A DNA stretch of 64,000 nt from Tetzosporium hominis (GCF_002265435.1 NZ_NOKQ01000134.1:62001-126000); one strand, 5' to 3'; numbered from the stretch's first letter, positions 39,356 to 50,708 are shown. Made by a program: numbers and translations. Notes: generated by a model not told the origin, from the sequence alone.

Positions 39356-40375
39356 TTGAATAACGCATCAGAATTATTAACCATCTCAGATTTACATACG
39401 GGCTTCAGTATCAAGGATACATACTACAACGCAGTGGATGGAGTTTCTCTTACTCTTCGTAAGAATGAAATCCTTGCAATCGTAGGAGAGTCAGGATGTG
39501 GGAAAAGTACACTTGCTACTTCTATCATTGGCCTACACAACTCAAATAAAACCCGTGTGATCGGTGAAATTAAATTTAAAGATTTAAATCTTGCAAACTT
39601 ATCAGAAGATAAGATGAACAAAGTCCGAGGTAATGATATCGGCATGATCTTCCAAGATCCACTTTCAGCGTTAAACCCATTAATGCGAATTGGGGATCAA
39701 ATCGAAGAGTCGTTGGTCTATCATACGGATTTAAACCAAGAACAACGTAAAGCGCGTGTTCTTGAATTATTAGCTCAAGTAGGAATTCCAAACCCTACTC
39801 GTACAGCTCGTCAGTTCCCACACCAGCTTTCAGGTGGTATGCGCCAACGTGTTATTATCGCTATCGCGATTGCATGTAAGCCAGCAATCATTATTGCAGA
39901 TGAGCCGACTACAGCACTAGATGTAACAATTCAAGCTCAGATCTTAGATTTGTTGATTGAGTTGCAAAAAGAAACAGGTGCAGGGATTATCTTGATTACC
40001 CATGACTTAGGCGTAGTAGCTGAAGTAGCGCACCGTGTTGCAGTTATGTATGCAGGTCAAGTAATCGAAGAAGCACCAGTAAATGAACTATTTAATAATC
40101 CGAAGCACCCATATACGCGTTCATTATTAAATTCGATTCCACAAGCGAATAGTAATTCAGAACGTCTACAAGTAATTCAAGGCCTAGTGCCATCGCTAAT
40201 CAACCTTCCACGTGAAGGCTGCCGCTTTGCACCACGTATTCCGTGGATTCCTGCAGAAGCACATGAAGCGCAACCAACACTTCATGAAGTAGCGCCAGGT
40301 CATTTAGTGCGATGTACCTGCTGGAAACATTTTTACTTCCAAAGTGAAGATGAAATGGGAGGTATTGTCGAATGA
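39356..40375 (+). CDS. oppD: oligopeptide ABC transporter ATPase (OppD/AppD type)
   Basis: 339 residues. Walker [10 protein letters not shown], signature LSGGMRQR, Walker [13 protein letters not shown], and the OppD C-terminal extension with [13 protein letters not shown] and a later CTCW. A TTG start at 39356 with GAGAGGAG 7 bases upstream gives [14 protein letters not shown]; the ATG at 39302 has no ribosome site. ATGA overlap with oppF. This locus next to fabF corresponds in position to B. subtilis appDFABC, so App is an alternative name. Confidence 0.93.
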   Translation: MNNASELLTISDLHTGFSIKDTYYNAVDGVSLTLRKNEILAIVGESGCGKSTLATSIIGLHNSNKTRVIGEIKFKDLNLANLSEDKMNKVRGNDIGMIFQDPLSALNPLMRIGDQIEESLVYHTDLNQEQRKARVLELLAQVGIPNPTRTARQFPHQLSGGMRQRVIIAIAIACKPAIIIADEPTTALDVTIQAQILDLLIELQKETGAGIILITHDLGVVAEVAHRVAVMYAGQVIEEAPVNELFNNPKHPYTRSLLNSIPQANSNSERLQVIQGLVPSLINLPREGCRFAPRIPWIPAEAHEAQPTLHEVAPGHLVRCTCWKHFYFQSEDEMGGIVE

Positions 40376-41319
40376 GTTTCATGCAGATCCAAGATCTACG
40401 CGTACACTACCCGATTCGCGGAGGATTCTTTAATACAATTCAAGATCACGTCTTAGCAGTTGACGGGATTTCAATGGAATTTGAAGAAGGAAAGACTTAC
40501 GGTTTAGTAGGAGAGTCTGGATGTGGGAAATCAACAACTGGTAAATCAATTATCGGTCTAGAGAAAATCACTTCAGGAAAAATCATCTACGAAGGAAAAG
40601 ACGTAACGAATGCACGCAGACAGCGTAACTCAGCATACAACCGTGACATTCAAATGATTTTCCAAGATGCTCACTCTAGTTTAAACCCACGTAAGCGAGT
40701 TTCAGAGATTTTAGCTGAGCCATTACGTAACTTTATGAAGCTAACACCAGATGAAGAACGTCGTCGCATCAATGAACTTCTAGCTATTGTTGGGATGCCA
40801 GAAGATGTGAAACTAAAATACCCACATGAATTCTCAGGTGGACAAAAGCAGCGTATCGGTATCGCCCGTGCGATTGCTACAAACCCGAAACTGATCATCG
40901 CCGATGAGCCAGTGTCAGCACTTGACTTATCTGTACAAGCTCAAGTTTTGAACTTCATGAAGGACATCCAAAAAGAATTAGGTCTTACATACTTATTCAT
41001 TTCTCACGATCTTGGAGTTGTAAAACACATGTGTGACGAAATCAATATTATGTATAAAGGTCGTTTTGTTGAAACAGGGACGAAGCAGGATATTTACAGC
41101 AATCCAGAACACATCTACACAAAACGATTGTTATCTGCAATTCCTAATATTGAGCCTGCTACTCGTGACGAGCGTAAAATCGAGCGTCAACGCGTAGAAG
41201 CAAACTATCAAACAGAAAACAAAAAATACTTTGATGAAAACGGTCGAGTATTTGATTTACGCCCAATCTCTGACACACATCAAGTAGCTATGACAGCTTC
41301 AGAACAGGGGGGCAATTAA
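40372..41319 (+). CDS. oppF: oligopeptide ABC transporter ATPase (OppF/AppF type)
   Basis: 315 residues. Walker [10 protein letters not shown], signature FSGGQKQR, Walker B IIADEPVSALDLSVQ. The C-terminal tail (about 265-315) is charged. Overlaps oppD by 4 bases; oppB starts 3 bases after the stop. Pairs with OppD to power peptide uptake. Confidence 0.93.
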   Translation: MSFMQIQDLRVHYPIRGGFFNTIQDHVLAVDGISMEFEEGKTYGLVGESGCGKSTTGKSIIGLEKITSGKIIYEGKDVTNARRQRNSAYNRDIQMIFQDAHSSLNPRKRVSEILAEPLRNFMKLTPDEERRRINELLAIVGMPEDVKLKYPHEFSGGQKQRIGIARAIATNPKLIIADEPVSALDLSVQAQVLNFMKDIQKELGLTYLFISHDLGVVKHMCDEINIMYKGRFVETGTKQDIYSNPEHIYTKRLLSAIPNIEPATRDERKIERQRVEANYQTENKKYFDENGRVFDLRPISDTHQVAMTASEQGGN

Positions 41320-41321
41320 TT

Positions 41322-42284
41322 ATGTGGAAAACCATTGTACGTCGATTCCTTGTTATGATTCCACAGTTGTTTGTTCTTAGTCTTCTTATCTTTATCATGG
41401 CAAAGTTTATGCCAGGAGATCCTTTTACAGGGTTGATTACACCAGATACTGATCCAGCTCGAGTAGAAGAGCTTCGTCAAAAAGCTGGATTCTATGATCC
41501 ATGGTATATTCAATACATCAACTGGATTGGGAATGCTTTCCAAGGTGACTTTGGACGTTCCTACACATTTAACCAACCAGTTTCCAATTTAATTGGTGAA
41601 CGTGCATTGAACACGTTTTGGTTATCTTTGCTAAGTGTAGCTTTACTCTATTTGATAGCTATTCCTTTAGGAGTATTAGCAGGTCGTTACCAAGATAGTT
41701 TTCTTGATAAATCAATTGTATTCTACAGCTTTATCGTATATGCGATTCCAACATTTGTACTTGGTTTAATCTCACTATTCTTCTTTGGATTTGAATTAGG
41801 CTGGTTCCCAACTAGTGGAACTGTTGATATCAATGCAGAGGCTGGGACGTTTGGTTATTTCTTGAGTCGCGTGCATCACTTGTTATTACCTGCTTTAGTA
41901 TTTGCTGTTCTGGGTACTACTGGAGTTATTCAATACCTACGTACGGAAATCATTGATTCTAAAACTATGGATTATGTTCGTACAGCTCGTGCAAAGGGAA
42001 TTCCAAACAACAAAGTGTATTCTAAACATATTTTCCGTAACTCATTATTACCAATTGCAGCGTTCTTAGGTTTCACCATCACAAACCTTTTAGGAGGATC
42101 GATTTTCATTGAAACGATTTTCGGTTATCAAGGTATGGGCCAATTGTTTGTTCAAGCAATTAACGGTCGTGATTACAGCGTAATTAACGCATTGGTAATG
42201 CTTTTCGGATTCTTAACATTACTAGGAAGTCTACTATCCGATATCATCATGAGTATTGTTGACCCACGTATCCGGATTGATTGA
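41322..42284 (+). CDS. oppB: oligopeptide ABC transporter permease (OppB type)
   Basis: 320 residues, six TM segments, N-terminal IVRRFLVMIPQLFVLSLLIF and the EAA-loop region (TARAKGIPNNKVYSKHIFRN) that docks the ATPases. GGGGGG lies 10 bases before the ATG. Confidence 0.93.
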   Translation: MWKTIVRRFLVMIPQLFVLSLLIFIMAKFMPGDPFTGLITPDTDPARVEELRQKAGFYDPWYIQYINWIGNAFQGDFGRSYTFNQPVSNLIGERALNTFWLSLLSVALLYLIAIPLGVLAGRYQDSFLDKSIVFYSFIVYAIPTFVLGLISLFFFGFELGWFPTSGTVDINAEAGTFGYFLSRVHHLLLPALVFAVLGTTGVIQYLRTEIIDSKTMDYVRTARAKGIPNNKVYSKHIFRNSLLPIAAFLGFTITNLLGGSIFIETIFGYQGMGQLFVQAINGRDYSVINALVMLFGFLTLLGSLLSDIIMSIVDPRIRID

Positions 42285-42313
42285 CAAACTTAATGGAAAA
42301 GGAGGATTCGAAA

Positions 42314-43222
42314 ATGGCTGAAAAGCAAACTGTTGACGTAGAGAAAAAAACACCAGCAGCCTCGCCGCCAACCGGTATTCAGGTTATCGCGCGAGAGTTT
42401 GTAAAAGATAAATTAGCAATGTTTTCATTAATCTTCTTAATTGTCTTGATTGGTGGAATTTATGTTTGGTCGTTCATGATTGATCAAACAGAACTTATGA
42501 AAATTAGTCTTCGAGATCAAATGGCCCCACCAAGTGAAACGTATTGGTTAGGTGCAGATAAAGGTGGTCGAGACATTCTCGGACAACTTATCATTGGAGC
42601 TCGCAACTCTATCACAATTGCCATCTCTGTAACTTTGATTACAGGAATTATCGGTATCGCAATTGGATTAATTACAGGATATTTCGGTGGATGGATTGAT
42701 AACATCTTCATGCGAATCATTGATTTCTTTATCACGATTCCTTCTTTGATGATCATTATCGTTTTCATCTCTATCGTACCAAAATATACAGTAGTAACTT
42801 TTGTTCTCATCATGAGTGTATTCTTATGGGTAGGAACAGCGCGTCTAGTGCGAAGTAAAGCTCTTTCTGAGAGTCGCCGCGATTATATCAACGCCTCTAA
42901 AACAATGGGAACAAGCGATGCGGTTATCATCTTCAAAGAAATGATGCCAAACCTTTCGTCCATTCTAATTGTAGAAATGACGCTAAACTTTGCAGGAAAC
43001 GTTGGGTTGGAAACAGGTCTTTCTTACCTAGGATTTGGATTACCACAATCAACACCTTCTCTTGGAACGCTAGTAGCTTATGCTAACGATCCGTTCATTT
43101 TAGAGAATGCTTGGTGGAACTGGTTGCCAGCTTCATTATTAATTTTATTATTAATGCTTGCAATCAACTATGTTGGACAGGCAATTCGCCGTTCGGCAGA
43201 TGCGCGTCAGCGCTTAGGTTGA
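42314..43222 (+). CDS. oppC: oligopeptide ABC transporter permease (OppC type)
   Basis: 302 residues: a charged cytosolic N-terminus, a TM near 35-55, the OppC N-domain, then the permease domain with the EAA loop (SRRDYINASKTMGTSDAVII). ATG 42314 was preferred to TTG 42281 because AAGGAGG precedes it and the TTG overlaps the oppB end. Confidence 0.92.
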   Translation: MAEKQTVDVEKKTPAASPPTGIQVIAREFVKDKLAMFSLIFLIVLIGGIYVWSFMIDQTELMKISLRDQMAPPSETYWLGADKGGRDILGQLIIGARNSITIAISVTLITGIIGIAIGLITGYFGGWIDNIFMRIIDFFITIPSLMIIIVFISIVPKYTVVTFVLIMSVFLWVGTARLVRSKALSESRRDYINASKTMGTSDAVIIFKEMMPNLSSILIVEMTLNFAGNVGLETGLSYLGFGLPQSTPSLGTLVAYANDPFILENAWWNWLPASLLILLLMLAINYVGQAIRRSADARQRLG

Positions 43223-43276
43223 TATTAAACGGATACCGTTTGATATAAAAAGAGAGTATAAAAAGGAGGAAAACGA

Positions 43277-45112
43277 ATGAACAAGAAGCTTTTAGCTTTA
43301 TTGGCTTTGCTAATGGCGTTCATGTTGTTCTTAGCAGCATGTAACAACGAAGAAGAAGCTGGCCAAGAAGGCGGCGAAACTGGCTCTGAAACTGAAGCAG
43401 GTTCAGGTGAAGGAGAAGGAGAAGGCGAAGGCGAAACTGCTTCTGAAGAACTTTTTCCAACAGTAGTTGAAAACGAAGGTGACGCTATCGAAGGCGGAAC
43501 TCTTCAAGCTGCACTAGTGAATGATTCTCCATTCCAAGGGATCTTCTCTTACGTTCTTTATGAAGATGCTTACGATGAAGAAATCATGGCATTTGCAAGC
43601 AACATCATCTTCGATACAGATGGTGACTTCCTATTAACAAACGACGGTATCGCTTCTTTGGAAGTTGATGGCGAAGCTAAAACAGCTACAATCACTATCA
43701 ATGGCGATTACAAATGGTCTGATGGAGAGCCTTTAAAAGCTGAAGACATCATCCAACCTTACCTAATCATCGGTCACCCAGATTACGCTGGTGTACGTTA
43801 CGATGCTGATTTCCAAAACATCGTAGGTGCTGTTGAGTACCACGATGGTAAGGCAGACACAATCTCTGGTATCAAAAAGATCGACGATAAAACTGTTGAA
43901 ATCACATTCAACAAAGTATCACCAGCAATCTACTCAGGTGGAGACGGCCTATGGTCTTCTGCTGAGCCAAGCCACATCTTAAAAGACATTCCTGTTGCTG
44001 AGCTTTTAGAGTCTGATGCAGTTCGTGTGAATCCAGTTACACTTGGTGCATTCAAATTCGACAAAATCGTACCTGGTGAGTCTGTATCACTAGTACGTAA
44101 CGAAAACTACTGGAAAGGTCAAGCGAAACTTGATGGCGTTGTCATCGAAACAGTACCTACTGCTTCTGCTGCAAAAGCAATGGAAACAGGAGAATACGAT
44201 ATCGCTTTGTCATTCCCAACAGCTTCTTATGAAAATGTTAAAGATCTAGAAAACATTACTCTTCTTGGTCGTCAAGAATTGTACTACTCTTACCTTGGAT
44301 TCAAACTTGGTAAATACAACTATGACACTGGTCTAGTTGAAACGGATATTGAAGGTTCTAAAATGGGTGACGTTGAGCTTCGTAAAGCTATGGGTTACGC
44401 ATTAGACATTGAGCAAGTTTCTGAAACGTTCTACTTCGGTCTACGTGAGCGTGCGAATTCTCTAATTCCACCAGTATTTGCTTCATTCCACGATCCATCA
44501 CTTGAAGGATATAGCTATGATCCAGATATGGCTAACAAAATCTTAGATGACGCTGGTTATGAAGATACAGATGGCGACGGTCTACGTGAAGATAAAAACG
44601 GTGAAAAGCTTCAAATCATGTTAGCAGCTATGGATGGCGACACTGCACAACAAGAATCTATTGCATACTACCAGCAAAACTGGAAAGATGTAGGTCTTGA
44701 TGTTCAACTAGTAACTGGTCGTTTAATCGAGTTCAACTCATTCTACGACAAAGTACAAGCTGACGATCCAGAAATCGACATCTTCATGGGTGCATGGGGT
44801 ACAGGTACAAACCCATCTCCATCAGGTCTATACTCTGAAACAGCTGTTTACAACTTCAGCCGTTACTCTTCTGATGAGCTAGAAGGCTTACTACAAGCTA
44901 TCGACTCTGAAGAGGCACTTGATGCTGAGTTCCGCGCTGATAAATTCCGTGAGTGGCAACAATACATGGCGGAAGTATCTCCAGTTATCCCAATGCAGTT
45001 CCGTTATGAGTTAATGCCAGTAAACGATCGCGTTAAGAACTGGGATTTCGGTTATGATACAGAATTCGATTATATCGATGTTGAATTAACTGCTGACGCT
45101 CCAGTAAAATAA
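43277..45112 (+). CDS. oppA: oligopeptide-binding lipoprotein (OppA/AppA type)
   Basis: 611 residues. The signal peptide ends in lipobox LAAC (Cys22). A very acidic Glu/Gly linker (about 24-60) contains a GEGEGEGEGE run. The SBP_bac_5 fold follows, with KWSDGEPLKAEDI and GLWSSAEPSHI. Captures peptides and delivers them to OppBC. The codons are enriched in C-ending forms compared with neighbours, consistent with high expression. ATG with AAAAGGAGG. It lies last in the operon, unlike the oppABCDF order. Confidence 0.93.
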   Translation: MNKKLLALLALLMAFMLFLAACNNEEEAGQEGGETGSETEAGSGEGEGEGEGETASEELFPTVVENEGDAIEGGTLQAALVNDSPFQGIFSYVLYEDAYDEEIMAFASNIIFDTDGDFLLTNDGIASLEVDGEAKTATITINGDYKWSDGEPLKAEDIIQPYLIIGHPDYAGVRYDADFQNIVGAVEYHDGKADTISGIKKIDDKTVEITFNKVSPAIYSGGDGLWSSAEPSHILKDIPVAELLESDAVRVNPVTLGAFKFDKIVPGESVSLVRNENYWKGQAKLDGVVIETVPTASAAKAMETGEYDIALSFPTASYENVKDLENITLLGRQELYYSYLGFKLGKYNYDTGLVETDIEGSKMGDVELRKAMGYALDIEQVSETFYFGLRERANSLIPPVFASFHDPSLEGYSYDPDMANKILDDAGYEDTDGDGLREDKNGEKLQIMLAAMDGDTAQQESIAYYQQNWKDVGLDVQLVTGRLIEFNSFYDKVQADDPEIDIFMGAWGTGTNPSPSGLYSETAVYNFSRYSSDELEGLLQAIDSEEALDAEFRADKFREWQQYMAEVSPVIPMQFRYELMPVNDRVKNWDFGYDTEFDYIDVELTADAPVK

Positions 45113-45119
45113 TGCAGTG

Positions 45120-45156
45120 AAAACTCCTACAGATTCGTCTGTAGGAGTTTTTTTTT
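45120..45156 (+). terminator. terminator of the opp operon
   Basis: AAAACTCCTACAGA pairs perfectly with TCTGTAGGAGTTTT, loop TTCG, then T8. Confidence 0.93.
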
Positions 45157-45278
45157 CATAAAATACAAAATAGGAGGGACCTCTATCTGGTTTGTCTTGT
45201 TTGTAATGAGTTATTTTTTAGCTATTTTTTTACAGCTGAGCTATTATTAGCAACTAATTATATGACCATTGGATGGGA

Positions 45279-45331
45279 AAAGCAGCTTGTATTCTCGATG
45301 ATATTTCGATCCACCGAGTTCAAGCTGCTTT
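45279..45331 (-). terminator. long inverted repeat downstream of trpS, possible terminator
   Basis: AAAGCAGCTTG (45279-45289) and CAAGCTGCTTT (45321-45331) are perfect arms around a 31-base loop that contains a further CTCG/CGAG pair. On the minus strand it would follow trpS, with only a T4 run; on the plus strand T5 follows. Confidence 0.5.
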
Positions 45332-45355
45332 GTTTTTGTATTTTGTTAATGGGAT

Positions 45356-46615
<1,260 letters not shown>

Positions 46616-46618
46616 AAA

Positions 46619-46647
46619 ATTATAGCTCATTTCATTACAACAAGCAA
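46619..46647 (-). promoter_or_regulatory. promoter of the trpS T-box transcript
   Basis: On the minus strand TTGCTT (46647-46642), a 17-base spacer and TATAAT (46624-46619). Confidence 0.7.
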
Positions 46648-46711
46648 TATTTTCAGTCTTTTCACAGCAGTCAACAATTGGTACACTTAACATAGAAAAG
46701 GGGATGTACAT

Positions 46712-47923
46712 ATGCAACTGAGACGCGCTTTAATCACTGCAACTGCCACGGCTTTACTACTATCTATGCAAACGACTAACGTTACTGCAGAAGAAATAGA
46801 ACTACAACAATTTACAAGTAAAGAATTTACATATTCCACAATTGATGAGGAATCGCTAACTTCATCAAAGTTATTCCGTTTCTCATCAGGGCTTACATTT
46901 GAGTACCCTGACGCAGTGCGTGGGATTTATGTCACCGGGCATTCTGCTGGAGGAGACCGTTTCTCTAAACTTGTTGACCTTATAGACTCTACTGACTTAA
47001 ATGCTATGGTGATCGATGTAAAAGATGATTTTGGCAATTTAACGTATATACCGAAAGAAGACAGTGCGTTAGCACAATATAATATTGGGCAACCTCTTGT
47101 AAAAGATATGCGCTCTGTTTTAGAAACGATGGAAGAAAAACAAATTTATCCGATTGCACGTGTAGTCGTATTTAAAGACACTGAACTTGCAGAAAGAAAG
47201 CCAGAATGGTCCTTCCAGGAAGGTTCAACGGTTTGGAAGAATAGAAGAGGCGAAGCATTTGTTAACCCATTCATGAAGGAAGTATGGGATTACAATGTCC
47301 AAATTGCAATTGAAGCTGCCAAGTTAGGATTTAAAGAAATCCAATTTGATTATGTACGGTTCCCAGAAGGGTTTGAAAATCGTTCCGATACTTTAAAGTA
47401 CTCTCAGGGTGACTACTCGGAAGCTACTGTTGATGAGGTGCAAAAACGGGTGTCTGCGGTAACCGATTTTGTTGCTTATGCCAGAGAACAATTAGAGCCT
47501 TATGATGTGGAAGTTTCAGTTGATATCTTTGGATATTCTGCGACACTCCCAGAAGCTCCAGGCATTGGACAGAACTTCTCGAAAATTTCATCGAATGTGG
47601 ATGTCATTTCTTCTATGATTTATCCAAGTCATTGGACATCTTATTTTGGAATCGCCAAACCCGATCTAGAACCTTATCGCTTAGTACAAGAATATGCTAA
47701 GGTTGAAAATGCAACACTTAAAAAATTGGGTGATAAAGCGCCTACTTCAAGACCTTGGCTGCAAGATTTTACTGCTTCTTATCTTGGTGCTGGTAATTAT
47801 AAAGTTTATGGCAAGAAAGAAGTAGAAGATCAGATCCGAGCTTTAAATGAAGCAGGAATTACGGAGTATTTACTTTGGAATGCTGGCAATTCGTATACAC
47901 AGAATGTAGATTATACACCTTAA
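46712..47923 (+). CDS. secreted DUF4015 putative glycoside hydrolase
   Basis: 403 residues: an N-terminal signal peptide ending near VTA, then a TIM-barrel DUF4015 domain (about 65-400) with VRGIYVTGHSAGG, LNAMVIDVKDDFG, QFDYVRFPEG and SVDIFGYSA. The family is related to GH-type barrels but the substrate is not known; a cell-surface polysaccharide role is an inference. ATG with AAAAGGGG. The likely -10 TGGTACACT lies at 46679-46687. Divergent from trpS, monocistronic. Confidence 0.88.
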   Translation: MQLRRALITATATALLLSMQTTNVTAEEIELQQFTSKEFTYSTIDEESLTSSKLFRFSSGLTFEYPDAVRGIYVTGHSAGGDRFSKLVDLIDSTDLNAMVIDVKDDFGNLTYIPKEDSALAQYNIGQPLVKDMRSVLETMEEKQIYPIARVVVFKDTELAERKPEWSFQEGSTVWKNRRGEAFVNPFMKEVWDYNVQIAIEAAKLGFKEIQFDYVRFPEGFENRSDTLKYSQGDYSEATVDEVQKRVSAVTDFVAYAREQLEPYDVEVSVDIFGYSATLPEAPGIGQNFSKISSNVDVISSMIYPSHWTSYFGIAKPDLEPYRLVQEYAKVENATLKKLGDKAPTSRPWLQDFTASYLGAGNYKVYGKKEVEDQIRALNEAGITEYLLWNAGNSYTQNVDYTP

Positions 47924-47929
47924 CTAGTT

Positions 47930-47960
47930 AAGAGAAAGAACTTTCTTTCTCTTTTTTTTA
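47930..47960 (+). terminator. terminator of the DUF4015 gene
   Basis: AAGAGAAAG pairs with CTTTCTCTT and continues into a long T run. Confidence 0.85.
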
Positions 47961-48274
47961 AATTTATGCAACCTTTTGTGTTACTAATACGTACTACTAA
48001 ATATAGAACAGTTTTTTTCATTGGTGTCCTTTTAAATGAGAATTTGTTTTAGTGAAACTACAGAGAATCTGGTTTAATTCTTCCTTGAAAAGGGTAAAGT
48101 AAGACTACAACTCTACTGAAAGTAAGCCCCCTGTAGTACATAAAATTAATTTAAATTTAGGGTTTAAAATCAAAGAAAATTGATGTATACTGTTGCTATA
48201 GAGTTGTAATTTAGAGTTATTCTAATTTAAAGAATGAAACACACTTATAAATTTCTGAAAGGGCGTGTAATCGA
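47961..48274 (+). other. spx upstream region (about 310 bases without a gene)
   Basis: AT-rich. It holds a weak ACTACA/TGTAGT dyad (48104-48137) and a promoter candidate TTTAAA (48163-48168), 17 bases, TATACT (48186-48191), leaving a leader of about 80 bases before spx. B. subtilis spx is driven by several promoters and repressors (PerR, YodB); I could not identify those operators here. No open frame of note. Confidence 0.5.
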
Positions 48275-48673
48275 ATGATGGTGACCCTCTATACTTCTCC
48301 AAGCTGTACTTCATGCCGTAAAGCGAAAGCATGGTTGGAGGAACATGAAATTCCATATACAGAGCGCAATATTTTCTCCGAACCTTTAACTATAGCTGAG
48401 ATTAAGGAGATTCTACGAATGACTGAAGATGGTACCGATGAGATTATCTCTACTCGTTCGAAAATTTTCCAAAAATTAAATGTAGACCTCGACAGTCTGC
48501 CACTACAAAGACTGTATGAATTGATCAAAGATCATCCAGGCTTATTGCGCCGTCCGATTATCATTGATGAGAAGCGTTTACAAGTTGGCTATAATGAAGA
48601 TGAGATCCGTCGCTTCCTTCCTCGTAAGGTACGAGCATACCAATTACTAGAAGCACAGCGTATGGTGAACTAA
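48275..48673 (+). CDS. spx: global redox regulator Spx
   Basis: ArsC-like protein that binds the RNA polymerase alpha C-terminal domain and reprogrammes transcription under disulfide stress. The N-terminal [20 protein letters not shown] holds the CxxC redox switch (Cys11/Cys14 counted from the first ATG). Two ATGs stand side by side (48275 and 48278); the second gives the 131-residue form of B. subtilis, while the first is better spaced to AAAGGG. Followed by mecA; SpxH is encoded 4 kb away. Confidence 0.96.
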   Translation: MMVTLYTSPSCTSCRKAKAWLEEHEIPYTERNIFSEPLTIAEIKEILRMTEDGTDEIISTRSKIFQKLNVDLDSLPLQRLYELIKDHPGLLRRPIIIDEKRLQVGYNEDEIRRFLPRKVRAYQLLEAQRMVN

Positions 48674-48682
48674 TTTATAAGT

Positions 48683-48718
48683 AAGGAGTTGATTGCTTAG
48701 TCAATCAACTCCTTCTTT
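48683..48718 (+). terminator. terminator of spx
   Basis: AAGGAGTTGATTG (48683-48695) pairs perfectly with CAATCAACTCCTT (48702-48714), followed by CTTT. Confidence 0.8.
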
Positions 48719-48816
48719 GCACCTATGAGTTCGAACACTTTCAATTCCGGACTGTTCATCATACAATAGATATAACACAAGTGACATGTGGTTGAATCAG
48801 AGAGGAGATGTGTAGA

Positions 48817-49455
48817 ATGAATTACGAGAGAATAAATGATACTACTTTGAAAATTTACATTTCATACATCGACATTGAAGAACGAGGATTCAACCCAGAC
48901 GAAATTTGGTTCAGTAGAGAAAAAAGTGAACAGCTATTCTGGGAAATGATGGACGAAGTAGAAGAAATCAATCCATTCGATTTTGAAGGTCCATTATGGA
49001 TTCAAGTACATGCCGTAGAAAAAGGTATTGAAGTAGTCGTCACAAAACCTGAAGTGTCTCAAGATGGCAAACCAACGGATTATCCGGCTCCATTAGCTAA
49101 ATTAATGGGAGAGTCAGAGAACTTATTTGATCAAGATGAGTTCTTAGAAGACATGGAACATTTAGCTTCAAATGGAACTGTAGTTTATGAATTCAATGAT
49201 TTTGAGCATTTGATTCCACTTGCAAAACGTTTACAGGATGAACTAGTAGCTACAAAACTTTTCCACTATGGTAATCACTACTACCTATCATTAGACTTTG
49301 ATGAAGATGCTTATGTTGAAGAGTATAAAACCAATCTTGAAAGCATTATCGCAGAATACGGTACGCTATCTTCTAAGACCATACATGTCCTCGAAGAATA
49401 TGGTACCGTTGTAATGGATAAAGCAGTATTTAAACAACTGACGCGTTACTTCTAA
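48817..49455 (+). CDS. mecA: ClpC adaptor protein MecA
   Basis: Targets ComK/ComS-type and aggregated proteins to ClpCP and activates ClpC. 212 residues: an N-terminal substrate-binding domain (MNYERINDTTLKIYISYIDI), an acidic middle, and a C-terminal ClpC-binding domain (about 110-212). ATG 48817 has AGAGGAG upstream and matches the family start. Position after spx is as in B. subtilis. Confidence 0.95.
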   Translation: MNYERINDTTLKIYISYIDIEERGFNPDEIWFSREKSEQLFWEMMDEVEEINPFDFEGPLWIQVHAVEKGIEVVVTKPEVSQDGKPTDYPAPLAKLMGESENLFDQDEFLEDMEHLASNGTVVYEFNDFEHLIPLAKRLQDELVATKLFHYGNHYYLSLDFDEDAYVEEYKTNLESIIAEYGTLSSKTIHVLEEYGTVVMDKAVFKQLTRYF

Positions 49456-49479
49456 CCCTCCATTTGGAGGGTTTTTTTT
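49454..49479 (+). terminator. terminator of mecA
   Basis: AACCCTCC pairs with GGAGGGTT, loop ATTT, then T8; overlaps the mecA stop. Confidence 0.93.
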
Positions 49480-49538
49480 CTTTCTGCGATTCTCTTTATG
49501 CTATAGTTGAATTAATTATTTAGTAAAGGAGAGGATTT

Positions 49539-50675
49539 ATGTTCACAGCGAAAACAGCTTCAGGAGACTTGCTTCACCTACCAGCTCTTAACTGGAAGGA
49601 GATTCAGCAATTGCCGCGATCAGGTTATTATTGTCCCGATTGCAATGCCCTTCTAATTCTAAGAAAAGGGACCTACAAACTTCCACATTTTGCTCACCAC
49701 TCTTCATGCCCTTCAAATTCATTATCCCCAAAAGAGACACAGCAGCACCTTGCTGGCAAGCAACTCCTCTATGATTTACTCTCTAACTACTTTCAACAAG
49801 TCCATCTAGAATATTATTTTCCTTCCATCAAACAACGAGCAGATGTATGTCTAAGTGGGGAACTATCTTTAGTGGTCGAATACCAATGTTCTGCAATTTC
49901 CGCATCTGAAGTAATCAGCAGAACAGAAGGTTATAGGCAATGTGCTTATGATGTTCGCTGGTTACTGCACCCACAATTTTTACCTAGTGAGCAAAAGACG
50001 CTAGCAATAGTGAAGTTATCTAAGTTCTTACAGTCTTGTCTCTACACCCACAAAAATTTAGTACAAACTCTCACGTTTTTAAACGCAGAGACACAAAGTG
50101 TAACGATGATGATTCTTCAACATACTCTTAATGAGGGTTACTATGTGGTAGAGCCGATTCAACTAAAGCTTGATTCCGGTACTTTTATACTTCAACAACC
50201 TGTTCATTGTCTACCAGATTCACAAGCTGTAAGTAAAGTTATGCAGGAACAGTACGACCGAAGAAAGAAAAATTTGTTTACTTACTTCCAATCAAAAGAT
50301 CGTCCTTTTCACTTTTTAGTGAAAAAGTGGAAGAAGACAGAGCATACACTTCCTAAATACATTGGTCTGCCAGTTGTCGAATCACATGACTTAGGCTGCG
50401 AGTTTATATGGCAGTTCAAACTTGTCAACTATTTGGTGACACGATCGCAATCAACAGAACCTTTATCAAGAGAGCAAACAATTGAATTGTTTCTGTTAAG
50501 TCTTCCTAATAGAGCTGTTCAATCTCAAGATACTATTCGAGTGATTGCTACCTATTACGATTTTTTAAAACTACACCAGCTACCTGAAAAGCCGTTTTAC
50601 AAATCGAATTCAAGTAAACTTTATATGGAAACTTGGTATCGCTTTCAGTTACTTGCAAAACCTTCGAAACATTGA
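49539..50675 (+). CDS. coiA: competence protein CoiA
   Basis: Promotes DNA recombination during natural transformation. 378 residues: an N-terminal Cys/His zinc-type segment (YYCPDCNALLILRKG to HFAHHSSC) and a nuclease-like core with ADVCLSGELSLVVEYQ. Upstream AAAGGAGAGG. In B. subtilis coiA (yjbF) is also followed by pepF, under ComK control; I saw no clear ComK AT-boxes here. Confidence 0.9.
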   Translation: MFTAKTASGDLLHLPALNWKEIQQLPRSGYYCPDCNALLILRKGTYKLPHFAHHSSCPSNSLSPKETQQHLAGKQLLYDLLSNYFQQVHLEYYFPSIKQRADVCLSGELSLVVEYQCSAISASEVISRTEGYRQCAYDVRWLLHPQFLPSEQKTLAIVKLSKFLQSCLYTHKNLVQTLTFLNAETQSVTMMILQHTLNEGYYVVEPIQLKLDSGTFILQQPVHCLPDSQAVSKVMQEQYDRRKKNLFTYFQSKDRPFHFLVKKWKKTEHTLPKYIGLPVVESHDLGCEFIWQFKLVNYLVTRSQSTEPLSREQTIELFLLSLPNRAVQSQDTIRVIATYYDFLKLHQLPEKPFYKSNSSKLYMETWYRFQLLAKPSKH

Positions 50676-50708
50676 GAAAATATACAAGTATCTAAAGGAG
50701 GAAATGAA

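Noticed and set aside
42517-42813. 98-codon minus-strand frame in oppC
   Set aside because: Ile/Met-rich reverse complement of membrane-helix codons; no start signal.
43277-45112. oppA as a recently transferred gene because of its different codon use
   Set aside because: C-ending codon preference fits a highly expressed gene; it lies within a coherent opp operon and has no flanking mobile sequences.
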